Part shown: positions 6,052-15,039 of the stretch, piece by piece
How positions within the stretch are numbered: position 1 is the stretch's first letter
How the letters are laid out: each line of letters begins with the position of its first letter
From: Bacteroidales bacterium UBA1064
GTDB taxonomy: Bacteria; Bacteroidota; Bacteroidia; Bacteroidales; Tenuifilaceae
NCBI GenBank assembly: GCA_002316235.1
Contig: DCDD01000209.1
Location: 1-19,299 of the forward strand
DNA length: 19,299 bases
Direction of reading: 5' to 3'
The notes under the pieces: model-generated
Told to the model about the DNA's origin: nothing
Seen by the model: the letters and a program-made list of their open reading frames with translations, nothing else
The model's database searches: none
Translations under genes and position numbers: made by a program

Positions 6052-7476
6052 TTAAAATTTATCAATAATGTTTCGTATGTATTCGAATATCGGGCTATAG
6101 ATGCCGACAGCAAAAATTCCCACAACCGTGATTAGCAGCGCAGTCCGGGTATAAATATCGCTCCTGAAGCGTTCAATTGGCTGTTCGTTAGGGCTAATAA
6201 ACATGGCCTTAACCACCAGGAGGTAGTAGTAGAGCGAAATGATGGTATTTAGCACGGCAATAAAAACAAGCCAGTAGTAGCCACCCTTTGCCGCATCAGT
6301 AAAAAGGAAAAATTTGCTGAAAAAGCCAGCCGTTGGCGGGATGCCGGCAAGCGAGAACATGGCAAGCATCATGGTTAGCGATAGCAACGGGTTGGTTTTG
6401 TATAAGCCGTTGTAGTCCTTTATTTCCTCCTTCCCTGTAACATTTGCAATAGCCATTACCACGCCAAATGCGGATAGGTTGGAAAGTATGTAGATCAAAA
6501 TAAAGTAGATAATAGCTGTAACTCCAAGTGAATCAACGTTTACCAGACCAAGAAGAATAAAGCCGGCCTGGGAGATTGATGAGAATGCCAGAAATCTTTT
6601 GATGTTGGTTTGCCGGAGGGCAAACAGGTTACCAACGGTCATTGTGAGCACCGAGAGCAGGTAAATGATATCCTTCCAAAGGTAAAGCTGGTTGAAAAAA
6701 ACCTTAAAGAGCAGTATGGAGGTGATAAATGCAGCCGCACCCTTAGAAATAACGGAGAAATATGAGGTTACAATGGTGGGAGAGCCCTCGTAAACATCGG
6801 CTGTCCAAAGATGGAATGGGACTAGCGACATCTTAAAAGCCAAGCCAGAAATGAAGAATATGAATCCCAGGGCAAAGAGGGGTGAAACAGGCGAAAAGTA
6901 CAACGGCAGGTCATCAAAATAAATGGTTCCACTGATGGCATAAAACAAGGAAATCCCGAACAGCAAAATACCCGACGACAAAGCCGAGTTTAGGAGAAAC
7001 TTTATTCCCGCCTCCGATGATTTGCTCCTGAAAGTATCAAAAGCAGCCAACATGGCCATAGGTATTGATGCAATTTCAAGTCCAATGTAGAACATCAGGA
7101 AATCGCCTGATGAAATCATAAAGTACATCCCGGTAAGGGTGGAAAACAACAGGATTAGGAACTCGTTGCTTTTCTGAAAATTTACTTCCTTCTTCAGCCA
7201 TGCTACTGATTGGAGTAGAATAATAAAAACGCCTACGTTAAGTACGCTCTTCATCAGGGCTTGGGCATGGCTGGTGGCAAACATTCCGCCGAACAGCTTA
7301 CCCCCATCGAAAGGAACGAATCCCAAAATGGTGTGCACGCCAAATAATACGAGGGTGATGGGGATAACAACTTTTTTATATCGTTGGTTTACAGTTAATT
7401 CACATATCAATACTAACACAGCTATAAAAATCAGCGATACCTCCTGACGCATTAGGCTAAGATATTGTAATAGCAT
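6052..7476 (-). CDS. nuoN: NADH-quinone oxidoreductase subunit N
   Basis: A 474-aa multi-pass antiporter-like membrane subunit of complex I, one of the three proton-translocating channels of the membrane arm. It has the proton_antipo_M signature LVPFHLWTADVYEGSPTIV (about 216-234) followed by SYFSVISKGAAAFI with the conserved membrane lysine, and earlier FYIGLEIASIPMAMLAAF (about 128-145) with the TM5 glutamate. RFLAFSSISQAGFILLG (about 294-310) is the usual conserved helix. About 13-14 membrane segments are visible. The length matches NuoN (about 460-490 aa). It lies 15 nt after nuoM and 8 nt before the 106-aa gene. VPFHLWTADVYEGSP is the form typical of NuoN rather than NuoM (FPLHTWSPDGHA) or NuoL (FPLHIWLPDAMEGP). 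Confidence 0.96.
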   Translation of the reverse strand: MLLQYLSLMRQEVSLIFIAVLVLICELTVNQRYKKVVIPITLVLFGVHTILGFVPFDGGKLFGGMFATSHAQALMKSVLNVGVFIILLQSVAWLKKEVNFQKSNEFLILLFSTLTGMYFMISSGDFLMFYIGLEIASIPMAMLAAFDTFRSKSSEAGIKFLLNSALSSGILLFGISLFYAISGTIYFDDLPLYFSPVSPLFALGFIFFISGLAFKMSLVPFHLWTADVYEGSPTIVTSYFSVISKGAAAFITSILLFKVFFNQLYLWKDIIYLLSVLTMTVGNLFALRQTNIKRFLAFSSISQAGFILLGLVNVDSLGVTAIIYFILIYILSNLSAFGVVMAIANVTGKEEIKDYNGLYKTNPLLSLTMMLAMFSLAGIPPTAGFFSKFFLFTDAAKGGYYWLVFIAVLNTIISLYYYLLVVKAMFISPNEQPIERFRSDIYTRTALLITVVGIFAVGIYSPIFEYIRNIIDKF

Positions 7477-7491
7477 AATTTAGGTTATCAG

Positions 7492-8991
7492 TTAGTTAAA
7501 CATCAAAATTTTTTGTAGAATGGGTTCCAAGCTATTACCAATGAGGTCGTTGGTAAGAAAATAGGGATAAAAACCTATTATAGTGATAAAAAGAATCAAG
7601 GTACCAGCCGAAAGCCGTTCCCACCAGGTTGCATCGGTAAGCAGCAGGTGGTGTTCGTTTTTGACAGGGCCAAGCAGGAAAATTCCGATAACCCTTAAGA
7701 TGTAAACAGCCGTAATGACAATGGAGCTAGCAGCAAGAATGGTCAGGATTCTATGAAACAAATCGGCATGCTGGAACGAGCCAAAGAATACGAGCATTTC
7801 GGCAACAAAGCCGCTAAAGCCAGGAAGTCCAAGCGAGGCAAGACCTGCAATTACATAAGCGGCGCCAAGAAAAGGCATCACCTTTAAAAGCCCACCCATC
7901 TCGTTGATCAACCTCGTGTGGGTGCGACCGTATATCATCCCGATAAGGGCAAAGAAGAGGGCGGTCATAATTCCATGGGAGATCATCTGGAGGATAGCGC
8001 CATCCATGGCCGTCTTGTTCATCATCAGCAATCCAAAAAGGATGAGTCCGCAGTGGCTAACGGACGAGTAAGCGTTAATGTACTTTAAGTCCTTTTGCAT
8101 GATGGCCCCAAAGGCTCCGTACACGATTCCGATTGTTGCCAGCACCATAAAAAATGGTCCCATTTGCCTGGCTGCTTCGGGTAGGAGATAAATTGCGATA
8201 CGAAAAACGCCGTAACTTCCGAGCTTCATAAGAACTCCGGCATGAAGCATAGAAACAGCGGTTGGTGCCGAGGCATGTCCATCGGGCGACCATGTATGCA
8301 GGGGAAATAATGCACCCAAAACGCCAAAACCAATAAAGAGGAAAGGAAACAGGAACATCTGAACCTCAACGGGAAAATGCACTTTGGACAGGTTCATCAG
8401 GTTCATGGTTAGCGGGCCGCCGCTTACACCCGAATGGAAGTATAGACCCAAAATACCCACAATGATAAGTGCAGAACCTCCCATGAGCATCAGGGTGAGC
8501 TTCATGGCCGAGTACTCCTTCTTGCCGGTTCCCCAAATACCAATTAAAATGTACATGGGTATCACCGCCAACTCGTAAAAAACAAACATGGAGAACATGT
8601 CGATGGTGATGAAGAAGCCAAACACCCCACCCGCAAGCACGAGTAGCGAGATGAAAAACTCGCGATGCAGGTCTTCCATCTTCCACGAGGCAAACACACC
8701 GGCAAAAATGACTATTGAGGTAAGGCCGATTAGGGCAACCGAAATGCCGTCAACCCCCATGGTGAAGTTGAAATTTAAGCTTTTAAACCACTCGATATCC
8801 TTTACAAACACAAATTGATCGGCATTCCCATGTTTTCGCAGGCTAACATACAGCACAACCAGTATTGCGCTAAGCACCAGCTGAACAGACATTCCGATAG
8901 CCGCTATCAACCGTGTTTGCCTTATACTCTTAGAAAAAAGAATAAGCAAAACGGTTAGTAGCGGGATGATTACAAAAAGCGAAAGGTTCAT
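7492..8991 (-). CDS. nuoM: NADH-quinone oxidoreductase subunit M
   Basis: A 499-aa antiporter-like membrane subunit of complex I. It shows FNFTMGVDGISVALIGLTS (about 74-92), the N-terminal NuoM signature, the TM5 segment MFVFYELAVIPMYILIGIWG (about 136-155) with its conserved Glu, then LFPLHTWSPDGHASAPTAVS (about 229-248) and HAGVLMKLGSYGVFRIA with the channel lysine. Further on, KDLKYINAYSSVSHCGLILFG fits the conserved TM10-11 region. Length and about 14 membrane segments fit NuoM. It starts 12 nt after nuoL and is followed 15 nt later by nuoN. No residue expected for proton transfer is visibly missing. Confidence 0.97.
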   Translation of the reverse strand: MNLSLFVIIPLLTVLLILFSKSIRQTRLIAAIGMSVQLVLSAILVVLYVSLRKHGNADQFVFVKDIEWFKSLNFNFTMGVDGISVALIGLTSIVIFAGVFASWKMEDLHREFFISLLVLAGGVFGFFITIDMFSMFVFYELAVIPMYILIGIWGTGKKEYSAMKLTLMLMGGSALIIVGILGLYFHSGVSGGPLTMNLMNLSKVHFPVEVQMFLFPFLFIGFGVLGALFPLHTWSPDGHASAPTAVSMLHAGVLMKLGSYGVFRIAIYLLPEAARQMGPFFMVLATIGIVYGAFGAIMQKDLKYINAYSSVSHCGLILFGLLMMNKTAMDGAILQMISHGIMTALFFALIGMIYGRTHTRLINEMGGLLKVMPFLGAAYVIAGLASLGLPGFSGFVAEMLVFFGSFQHADLFHRILTILAASSIVITAVYILRVIGIFLLGPVKNEHHLLLTDATWWERLSAGTLILFITIIGFYPYFLTNDLIGNSLEPILQKILMFN

Positions 8992-9003
8992 ATTCTCACC
9001 ATG

Positions 9004-10932
9004 TTAGACGTTCAACAAAATGTAGATAAGCAATGCGCTTAAAATAATGGTGCTTGAAACGAATGCAAGAGCGTATTTTTGAAGTTGTCCCGATTGCAAA
9101 CCCTTAATACTTTCGGAAACCCAGCTGGTAGTCCATGCTATGCCATTCATTGCCCCGTCAACCACATGCCTGTCGAACCAGGCAATTGGCCTTGAAATGA
9201 GGTTAAAAATGATTTTTTTGGTTACAAAAAGATATACCTCATCAATGTAAAACTTATGGTAGGCCCAGGTGTAGAGCACCTTGATGCTGCTGACAATTCT
9301 TTCGGGCAGGTTGGAGGGTTTCTTGTAAAGCACCCATGCAATAATAATTCCGGTAAAGCTTACAATAATGGAAGCAGATGCAACTCCCCAATTTATATGA
9401 CTTTCCAGGGGCATACTGTCAGAAGAAATAAAATTACCAAAGGGTATGTAGCCAACAGCAATGGAGAGAAAGGCTAGAATAATCAAGGGAATGGTCATGG
9501 TTTTCTCCACTTCATGTGGCTTATGCTCATAGCTAGCTTCCTGGTTCCAGAAAACCCTAAAGTACAACCGGAACATATAGAAGGCAGTAATTCCTGCCAC
9601 CAGCAATTCCGTGTAAAAAATAATCTTGTTGTTATGGTATGCAGCAGTAATGATTTCATCCTTGCTGAAGAATCCTGAGAAGCCCGGGAATCCGGCAATT
9701 GCTAGAGTTGCAATTAAAAATGTAATATGGGTTATCTTCATGTGCTTTCGCAGCCCGCCCATTTCATTGATAAAGTTGGTGTGGACAACATGAATAACCG
9801 ATCCGGCACAAAGGAACAAAAGCGCTTTGAACATGGCGTGGGTAAACAAATGGAACATTGATGCCATGTAGCCCAGGCCTGCTTCGTTTCCGTAGCCCGA
9901 AACTCCCAATCCCACCATCATATAGCCAATTTGGGATATGGTGGAGAAAGCTAAAACGCGCTTAAAGTCCATTTGTGTCATGGCAATAACGGCTGCGAAC
10001 AGGGAGGTGAAGGCGCCCACGTAGCCAATAACCTGAAGTGCTTGATCAGAACCTAAAGCATAAATCGGAAAAAGCCGGGCTACCAGGAATACACCCGCAA
10101 CAACCATGGTTGCCGCATGAATTAGGGCAGACACCGGGGATGGCCCCTCCATGGCATCGGGAAGCCAGATATGAAGCGGAAACATGGCCGACTTACCTGC
10201 TCCTCCAATGAAAATAAGCAGCAATGCCCAAGTGGTTACGCTTAGCCCCATAAAGGTTATACTTCCGGTTTGCATTACCGCAATGTTGCTGGGGTCGGTT
10301 AGCGAAATGAAATCGAACGTCTTGGTGTAAAACGATAGGATTAGAATTCCTATTAAAAAGAAGAGGTCAGCAAATCGGGTTACGATGAAGGCTTTCTTTG
10401 AAGCCGCTACCGCGGAATTCTTTTCATAGTAAAATCCAATTAGAAGGTAGGACGAAACACCAACCAGCTCCCAGAAAATGTATATCTCAAAAATATTGGT
10501 TGATAGAACTAACCCCAGCATGGAAAAGCTGAATAGCGAGAGGAAAGCAAAAAAGCGGTTAAATCCCCTGTCGCCCTTCATGTAGCCGATGCTGTAGATA
10601 TGAACCATCAGCGAAACAGTGGTAACCACCACCAGCATCATCACCGAAATGGGGTCAATCAGTGTGCCCAGGTGGGCCGACAGCGAGTCGCTAAATCTTA
10701 GCCACTCAAAATCGAACCCTAAAATTTTAGGGTACACCCCGTTGACCCTGCCAACCTCAAAAAAATATCTATAGGCCGTAAACAACGACAGGAGGAACGA
10801 TGAAAAAATAGAAACTGAACCCCATATCCCAGCCAGCTTATTGGACATTTTACTGTATAGAAATCCTATAATCAAAAAGCTGATAAGCGGAATAAGCGGG
10901 ATTAGTATGGTAAACTGGAAGCTCATCTGCAT
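9004..10932 (-). CDS. nuoL: NADH-quinone oxidoreductase subunit L
   Basis: A 642-aa protein, the largest and most distal antiporter-like subunit of the membrane arm. Signatures: GTLIDPISVMMLVVVTTVS (about 89-107), HIYSIGYMKGDRGFNRFFAFLSLF (about 111-134), NIFEIYIFWELVGVSSYLLIGFYYE (about 145-169) with the TM5 Glu, GKSAMFPLHIWLPDAMEGPSPVSALIHAATMVVAG (about 246-280) and the conserved KRVLAFSTISQIGYMMVGLG. The C-terminal region past residue 540 has the charged stretch and final hydrophobic segment expected of the lateral helix and anchor of NuoL. Met3 (10926) is an equally good start to Met1. It begins 5 nt after the nuoK stop. Confidence 0.97.
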   Translation of the reverse strand: MQMSFQFTILIPLIPLISFLIIGFLYSKMSNKLAGIWGSVSIFSSFLLSLFTAYRYFFEVGRVNGVYPKILGFDFEWLRFSDSLSAHLGTLIDPISVMMLVVVTTVSLMVHIYSIGYMKGDRGFNRFFAFLSLFSFSMLGLVLSTNIFEIYIFWELVGVSSYLLIGFYYEKNSAVAASKKAFIVTRFADLFFLIGILILSFYTKTFDFISLTDPSNIAVMQTGSITFMGLSVTTWALLLIFIGGAGKSAMFPLHIWLPDAMEGPSPVSALIHAATMVVAGVFLVARLFPIYALGSDQALQVIGYVGAFTSLFAAVIAMTQMDFKRVLAFSTISQIGYMMVGLGVSGYGNEAGLGYMASMFHLFTHAMFKALLFLCAGSVIHVVHTNFINEMGGLRKHMKITHITFLIATLAIAGFPGFSGFFSKDEIITAAYHNNKIIFYTELLVAGITAFYMFRLYFRVFWNQEASYEHKPHEVEKTMTIPLIILAFLSIAVGYIPFGNFISSDSMPLESHINWGVASASIIVSFTGIIIAWVLYKKPSNLPERIVSSIKVLYTWAYHKFYIDEVYLFVTKKIIFNLISRPIAWFDRHVVDGAMNGIAWTTSWVSESIKGLQSGQLQKYALAFVSSTIILSALLIYILLNV

Positions 10933-10937
10933 AGTGG

Positions 10938-11255
10938 TTAGTATTTCATTTCACTTACATTTTCAATATTGATGGACTTAAATCGGCGGTAAATGTTGAT
11001 AATAATGGCAATGGCAACTGCAGCCTCAGCTGCTGCAACGGCAATAACAAATATGGCAAAGAAGATTCCGTGCATGGCCTCGGGGTGCAGAAAGTAGTTG
11101 AAGGCCACAAAGTTGATGTTTACCGAGTTAAGTATAAGCTCAACGGACATTAAAATGGTAATCAGGTTGCGTCGGGTAAGAAAGCCAAAAATTCCAATAA
11201 AGAACATGGATGTGCTGACAACCAGAAAATCTTGTAAAGCTAAACCTCCCATCAT
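10938..11255 (-). CDS. nuoK: NADH-quinone oxidoreductase subunit K
   Basis: A 105-aa three-helix membrane subunit of complex I. It carries FLTRRNLITILMSVELILNSVNINF with the membrane Glu in SVEL, and VIAVAAAEAAVAIAIII with the second conserved Glu; both lie on the central proton path. The frame stays open upstream to 11333, but that would overlap nuoJ by 77 nt. I chose the ATG at 11255, one nt after the nuoJ TGA; a second ATG follows at 11252. The resulting length fits NuoK (about 100-105 aa), and MMGGLALQDFLVVST matches the usual position of the first helix. Confidence 0.95.
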   Translation of the reverse strand: MMGGLALQDFLVVSTSMFFIGIFGFLTRRNLITILMSVELILNSVNINFVAFNYFLHPEAMHGIFFAIFVIAVAAAEAAVAIAIIINIYRRFKSINIENVSEMKY

Positions 11256-11256
11256 A

Positions 11257-11811
11257 TCATTTGCTTGTTTTAGAGTTATCCGGATTGGTTTCCCCATCAC
11301 CAGGTTGTTTTTTTGAAATAACAATCGCCCCAATCATTGCAGCCAGCAGGAGAATAGAAATAACCTCAAATACCAAAACATACCCGTTTCTATCATAGCT
11401 AAGCAAGGCTTTCCCGATTGAGTCCATGTTCACTTCAACCGCTTCCTTTGAACTTGCCACAAAAGGGTGGCTCAGAATTACCCAGAGCGACAAGGCCCAT
11501 CCTACCAAAACGGCCAACAACGACGCAAAAAATTTAAGACGGCTTACCGGCTCGAATTTCTGACCGGCATGGCTGGTCAAAAGAATGGAGAAAATAATCA
11601 TCACCACAATACCACCGGCATATAAAGCAATCTGCACGGCTCCCAGAAACTGGTAGTTCAGCAGAAAGTACAGAGCTGCTGTGGATATCAGTACGATAAA
11701 TAGGTAGGTGGCAGCCCGCAGAATCCGCTTGCTGGTAACCGAGAGCAGCGCAAAAAAAAGTATGGCCGCAGCAATGATGTAGAATATTACTTTTGAGGCA
11801 GCTATTTCCAT
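11257..11811 (-). CDS. nuoJ: NADH-quinone oxidoreductase subunit J
   Basis: A 184-aa membrane subunit of complex I with five predicted helices. The family motif lies in LNYQFLGAVQIALYAGGIVVMIIFSILL (about 51-78), including the helix-breaking YAGG(I) that forms the pi-bulge region of TM3. A soluble loop (about 118-138, with SKEAVEVNMDSIG) precedes the last helix FEVISILLLAAMIGAIVISKK. The C-terminal tail GDGETNPDNSKTSK is hydrophilic and short. It starts 2 nt after nuoI and its TGA nearly touches the nuoK start, indicating tight translational coupling. Confidence 0.95.
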   Translation of the reverse strand: MEIAASKVIFYIIAAAILFFALLSVTSKRILRAATYLFIVLISTAALYFLLNYQFLGAVQIALYAGGIVVMIIFSILLTSHAGQKFEPVSRLKFFASLLAVLVGWALSLWVILSHPFVASSKEAVEVNMDSIGKALLSYDRNGYVLVFEVISILLLAAMIGAIVISKKQPGDGETNPDNSKTSK

Positions 11812-11813
11812 GG

Positions 11814-12290
11814 CTATTCAACTCCTTTCATTAAAACAGAACCTTCCTTATTCAGAACCTTGTCGAGCTTTGCCCTGTCGAAAACCGCATGTTCAAATTC
11901 GTTGCCAAAGGCAAGCGCCTTTGATGGACAGCTCTTAACGCACAAGCCGCAAAAGGTGCACATGCTCAGGTGGTAAATGTGCTTGTCGATCGCCTTTCGC
12001 TTTTTCCCATCCTCACCCGTTTCCATTTTCGATATGATTTCGATGGAGCCGTTGGGGCAGTTCATCTCACATATTCCGCAACCGGTGCATCTATGCTCAT
12101 TATTCTCGTTGTGCACAAGTATAACCTCACCCTTAAAGCGCTCGAACATTTTAAGAGTCTTCCTGTTCTCGGGGTACTGCTGGGTTACAATTCTGCTGGG
12201 GTGAAAAAAGTAGGAGTTGGTAACCCGCAGGCCTACTAAAAGCGAATAGAATCCTTTGAATAATCCCGAGAGGTATGATTTTAATCCCAT
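11814..12290 (-). CDS. nuoI: NADH-quinone oxidoreductase subunit I (2[4Fe-4S])
   Basis: A 158-aa peripheral-arm subunit with two ferredoxin-type [4Fe-4S] motifs: CTGCGICEMNCPNGSIEI (first Cys about residue 68) and CTFCGLCVKSCPSKAL (about 111-126), both CxxCxxCxxxCP. These are clusters N6a and N6b, which pass electrons to NuoB. The N-terminal segment (FKGFYSLLVGLRVTNSYFF) is the amphipathic helix that lies on the membrane. With no nuoEFG in the operon, NuoI is the likely entry point for electrons from an external donor such as ferredoxin, as proposed for other 11-subunit complexes. The gene lies 11 nt after nuoH. Confidence 0.96.
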   Translation of the reverse strand: MGLKSYLSGLFKGFYSLLVGLRVTNSYFFHPSRIVTQQYPENRKTLKMFERFKGEVILVHNENNEHRCTGCGICEMNCPNGSIEIISKMETGEDGKKRKAIDKHIYHLSMCTFCGLCVKSCPSKALAFGNEFEHAVFDRAKLDKVLNKEGSVLMKGVE

Positions 12291-12301
12291 AATTTACAAG
12301 T

Positions 12302-13390
12302 TTAAAAGTACCATTTCATGTACACCACAAACGCCATCAGCAGAACGTTGAACAGGCTAATCGGGAGCAGGTACTGCCATTCGAGCTTAAGCAGCTGATC
12401 AATTCTAAGCCTTGGGAATGTCCACTTAAACAGCATAATAACATACATTAGGGCGAATGATTTCAGTATAAACCAGATGATGGGTGGTATAAAGTCCATT
12501 ATATGGTTAAACGCCTGCCATGAGCCGATGTGTAGTGGCATCCATCCTCCAAAAAATACCGTGGCAACTAGCGCCGACACAACAAACATGTTCATGTATT
12601 CAGAGAGGTAAAAGAAGGCAAATTTAATGCCCGAGTACTCGGTGTGGTAACCGGCGGTAAGCTCCGATTCGGCTTCAGCCAGGTCGAAAGGCCCCCTGTT
12701 GATTTCGGCGGTGCTGGCAATCATCATGATTATTAAGGATATTAGGGCGGGTATGTGGCCCTTAAAGATAAACCACCCATCGCTTTGCAGCTCAATAATC
12801 TGTGATAGCTGCATGGTTCCGGTCAGGATAACCATGGTAACCAGCGAGAGCCCCACCGATAGCTCGTAGCTAACAATTTGAGCCCCGCTTCGCATGGCGC
12901 CAATCAGCGAGTACTTACTATTGCTTGACCATCCACCCAGCAAAATTCCCACCACACCCATCGAAGAAACCGCCATAATAAAAAACACCCCAATGTTCAG
13001 GTCAATTCCCTGCAGCCCTTTTGCAAAGGGAACTGTGCCAAATGTGAGGAACGATGCAACAATAACAATGAAAGGCGCCAGGTTAAAAAGCACCCCATCA
13101 GCATTTTTTATCTTGATATTCTCCTTAAGAAGGAGCTTGATGAAGTCGGCTATGGTTTGGAAAAATCCCTTAGGGCCAACCCTGTTGGGACCCAGGCGAA
13201 CCTGAATGAAGGCGCAAACCTTACGCTCGGCGTAAACCAAAAATAGCCCGATAAGCGCATAAATAACCAGGTAGATGATGCCGATAATGGCATATTCCAA
13301 CACAGTAGCCCACAAATCGGACATGCTTGCTCGAAATACCGCATCAATACTCTGTATTAACCCAGTAAAATCATATAAAACACCCTGCAT
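12302..13390 (-). CDS. nuoH: NADH-quinone oxidoreductase subunit H
   Basis: A 362-aa membrane subunit that forms the quinone chamber with NuoB and NuoD. Signatures: YAERKVCAFIQVRLGPNRVGP (about 53-73), GFFQTIADFIKLLLKEN (about 75-91), and EINRGPFDLAEAESELTAGYHTEYSGIKFAFFYLSEYMNMF (about 229-269), rich in the conserved Glu/Arg/Asp residues of the loop facing the quinone. Eight membrane segments are visible. The first 22 residues before Met23 form an N-terminal extension; Met23 would be an alternative start, but the longer form still fits family length. The gap to nuoD (46 nt) is the widest in the operon. Confidence 0.96.
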   Translation of the reverse strand: MQGVLYDFTGLIQSIDAVFRASMSDLWATVLEYAIIGIIYLVIYALIGLFLVYAERKVCAFIQVRLGPNRVGPKGFFQTIADFIKLLLKENIKIKNADGVLFNLAPFIVIVASFLTFGTVPFAKGLQGIDLNIGVFFIMAVSSMGVVGILLGGWSSNSKYSLIGAMRSGAQIVSYELSVGLSLVTMVILTGTMQLSQIIELQSDGWFIFKGHIPALISLIIMMIASTAEINRGPFDLAEAESELTAGYHTEYSGIKFAFFYLSEYMNMFVVSALVATVFFGGWMPLHIGSWQAFNHIMDFIPPIIWFILKSFALMYVIMLFKWTFPRLRIDQLLKLEWQYLLPISLFNVLLMAFVVYMKWYF

Positions 13391-13436
13391 AGTATTAGCG
13401 TTTAGTGCTGAATGGTTAATGTTTGCCCATAAGCCC

Positions 13437-14567
13437 TTACCTGTCGATATCAGGGATTACCAAATCCAATGATCCGCCAATGGCAATTAGGTCTGCAATT
13501 TTTTGATTTCTTGAAATGAGGTCCATAACCGAAAGGGTTGAAAGGCAAGGTGAACGGAACTTCACCCGGTAGGGTGTTTTGTTGCCATCGCTGATAATGT
13601 GCACAACGAGCTCGCCACGGGCTGTTTCAACCTGCTGAAAGTACTCGCCTTCGGGAAGCTTTATAACAGCCTTCATTTTTTCCACGTAGCTGCCCTCGGG
13701 GATATTATCAATAAGCTGCTCGATGATCTTCAACGATTCCAGCATTTCATCCATTCTAACCTTGTAGCGTGCAAAGCTATCGCCCTCGTTGTATAGGATC
13801 TCGTTAAACTGCACCTTGTCGTAAGCGCTGTACGGAGCTCTCTTCCTCACATCACAGGCAAATCCCGAACCACGGCCAGCTGGGCCTGTAACACCATAGG
13901 CAATAGCCTGCTCCCTGGTCAGAAGCCCTATACCCATAGTTCGATTCTGAAAAATAACGTTCCCGGTAACCAGCTCGTCGTACTCCTTGAAACTTTTCCT
14001 GAAGTAGGGAATAAACTCCTTAACTCTTTTCTGGAAGTTGGGATGAATATCGTTCATTAGACCTCCCGGACAGTTGTAGCTGTAAAGCAACCTGCCGCCG
14101 GTGGTTTCCTCAAAAATATCGAGAATTTTTTCCCTATCGCGAAATGCGTAAAAGTAGGGGGTTACCGCCCCCATATCCATACACATGGACGACCACCAGA
14201 GCAGGTGAGAGGCAATTCGGTTAAGCTCGGCGATAATGGTTCTGATGTACTTAATACGGTCTGAAACCTCTATATTTAAAGCTTTTTCAACAGCCAGGCA
14301 AACCGCCTCGTTGTTGATGTGGGCCGAAAGGTAATCCATCCTATCGGTCAGATGGATGATCTGGGGGTAAGAAAGGGATTCGCACATCTTCTCAATACCC
14401 CTGTGAATATACCCGCAATGCGGCTGAACGGATTCCACAACCTCGCCCTTCAGCTTGACCACAAAACGCATAACGCCATGGGTTGAAGGATGCTGGGGAC
14501 CCATGTTGATTTCCAAATCCTGCCCCTCGGTACCGGCAACCGCAAGATGTACAAATTCTTCTGCCAT
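13437..14567 (-). CDS. nuoD: NADH-quinone oxidoreductase subunit D (49 kDa)
   Basis: A 376-aa subunit related to the large subunit of NiFe hydrogenases; it binds quinone together with NuoB. Visible motifs: INMGPQHPSTHGVMRF with the quinone-site His, CGYIHRGIEKMCE, HLTDRMDYLSAHINNEA with the matching Tyr, and GPAGRGSGFACDVRK. The C-terminus DLVIPDIDR is the normal end. The frame is open to a Met at 14609, but that would overlap nuoC by 38 nt and add a 14-residue tail with no family match. The ATG at 14567, 4 nt after the nuoC TAG, is the better start. NuoC and NuoD are separate here, unlike the NuoCD fusion of E. coli. Confidence 0.95.
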   Translation of the reverse strand: MAEEFVHLAVAGTEGQDLEINMGPQHPSTHGVMRFVVKLKGEVVESVQPHCGYIHRGIEKMCESLSYPQIIHLTDRMDYLSAHINNEAVCLAVEKALNIEVSDRIKYIRTIIAELNRIASHLLWWSSMCMDMGAVTPYFYAFRDREKILDIFEETTGGRLLYSYNCPGGLMNDIHPNFQKRVKEFIPYFRKSFKEYDELVTGNVIFQNRTMGIGLLTREQAIAYGVTGPAGRGSGFACDVRKRAPYSAYDKVQFNEILYNEGDSFARYKVRMDEMLESLKIIEQLIDNIPEGSYVEKMKAVIKLPEGEYFQQVETARGELVVHIISDGNKTPYRVKFRSPCLSTLSVMDLISRNQKIADLIAIGGSLDLVIPDIDR

Positions 14568-14571
14568 TGAG

Positions 14572-15033
14572 CTAGTATTTTCTTTCGATGATATTACTTT
14601 CGTCAACATAATCCTTTCGGAGGGGGTGCCCTACCCAGCTTTCGTCCAGGAACATTCGGCGCATATCGGGATGATTATTGAAGGTGATACCCATCAGGTC
14701 GTAAATTTCACGCTCATGGTACTCGGCTGTTTGCCAGAGAGAGGTAACGGAATCGACCCGGGGATTTGCCTTATCAATATTCCTCGTTTTTAAAACCATG
14801 TAGTGGTTGTGGGTGGTGGAGGTAAGCAAGTAGGTGCATCCAAAGCTACTCACATAATCAACGCCGGTAATCAGGATTAGGTAGTCCATTTGGGTTTGCT
14901 CGTTTTCCTTAAGGTTTCTGGCCAAATCAAAGAGCTTGTCGAACGGCACCTCCACGGTAAGGAACTGTGCTTCCGATATTACGGCTTCAACACCCAAGCG
15001 TTTTACTACTTCCTCTAGCTGCTGGTTGGTCAT
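14572..15033 (-). CDS. nuoC: NADH-quinone oxidoreductase subunit C (30 kDa)
   Basis: A 153-aa peripheral subunit that packs on NuoD. The family signature is near the C-terminus: SLWQTAEYHEREIYDLMGITFNNHPDMRRMFLDESWVGHPLRKDY (about 98-142), with EREIYDLMGI, HPDxRR and GHPLRKDY. The N-terminal half is a degenerate alpha/beta domain as usual in this family. It is slightly shorter than the mitochondrial-type protein and lacks any fusion to NuoD. It starts 6 nt after nuoB. Confidence 0.94.
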   Translation of the reverse strand: MTNQQLEEVVKRLGVEAVISEAQFLTVEVPFDKLFDLARNLKENEQTQMDYLILITGVDYVSSFGCTYLLTSTTHNHYMVLKTRNIDKANPRVDSVTSLWQTAEYHEREIYDLMGITFNNHPDMRRMFLDESWVGHPLRKDYVDESNIIERKY

Positions 15034-15039
15034 GGTTTG

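Noticed and set aside
11256..11333. Longer nuoK start at 11333.
   Set aside because: It would overlap nuoJ by 77 nt and add 26 residues with no family match; the ATG at 11255 is adjacent to the nuoJ stop and gives the usual length.
14568..14609. Longer nuoD start at 14609.
   Set aside because: It would overlap nuoC and add an N-terminal stretch not typical of NuoD; ATG at 14567 sits 4 nt after the nuoC stop.
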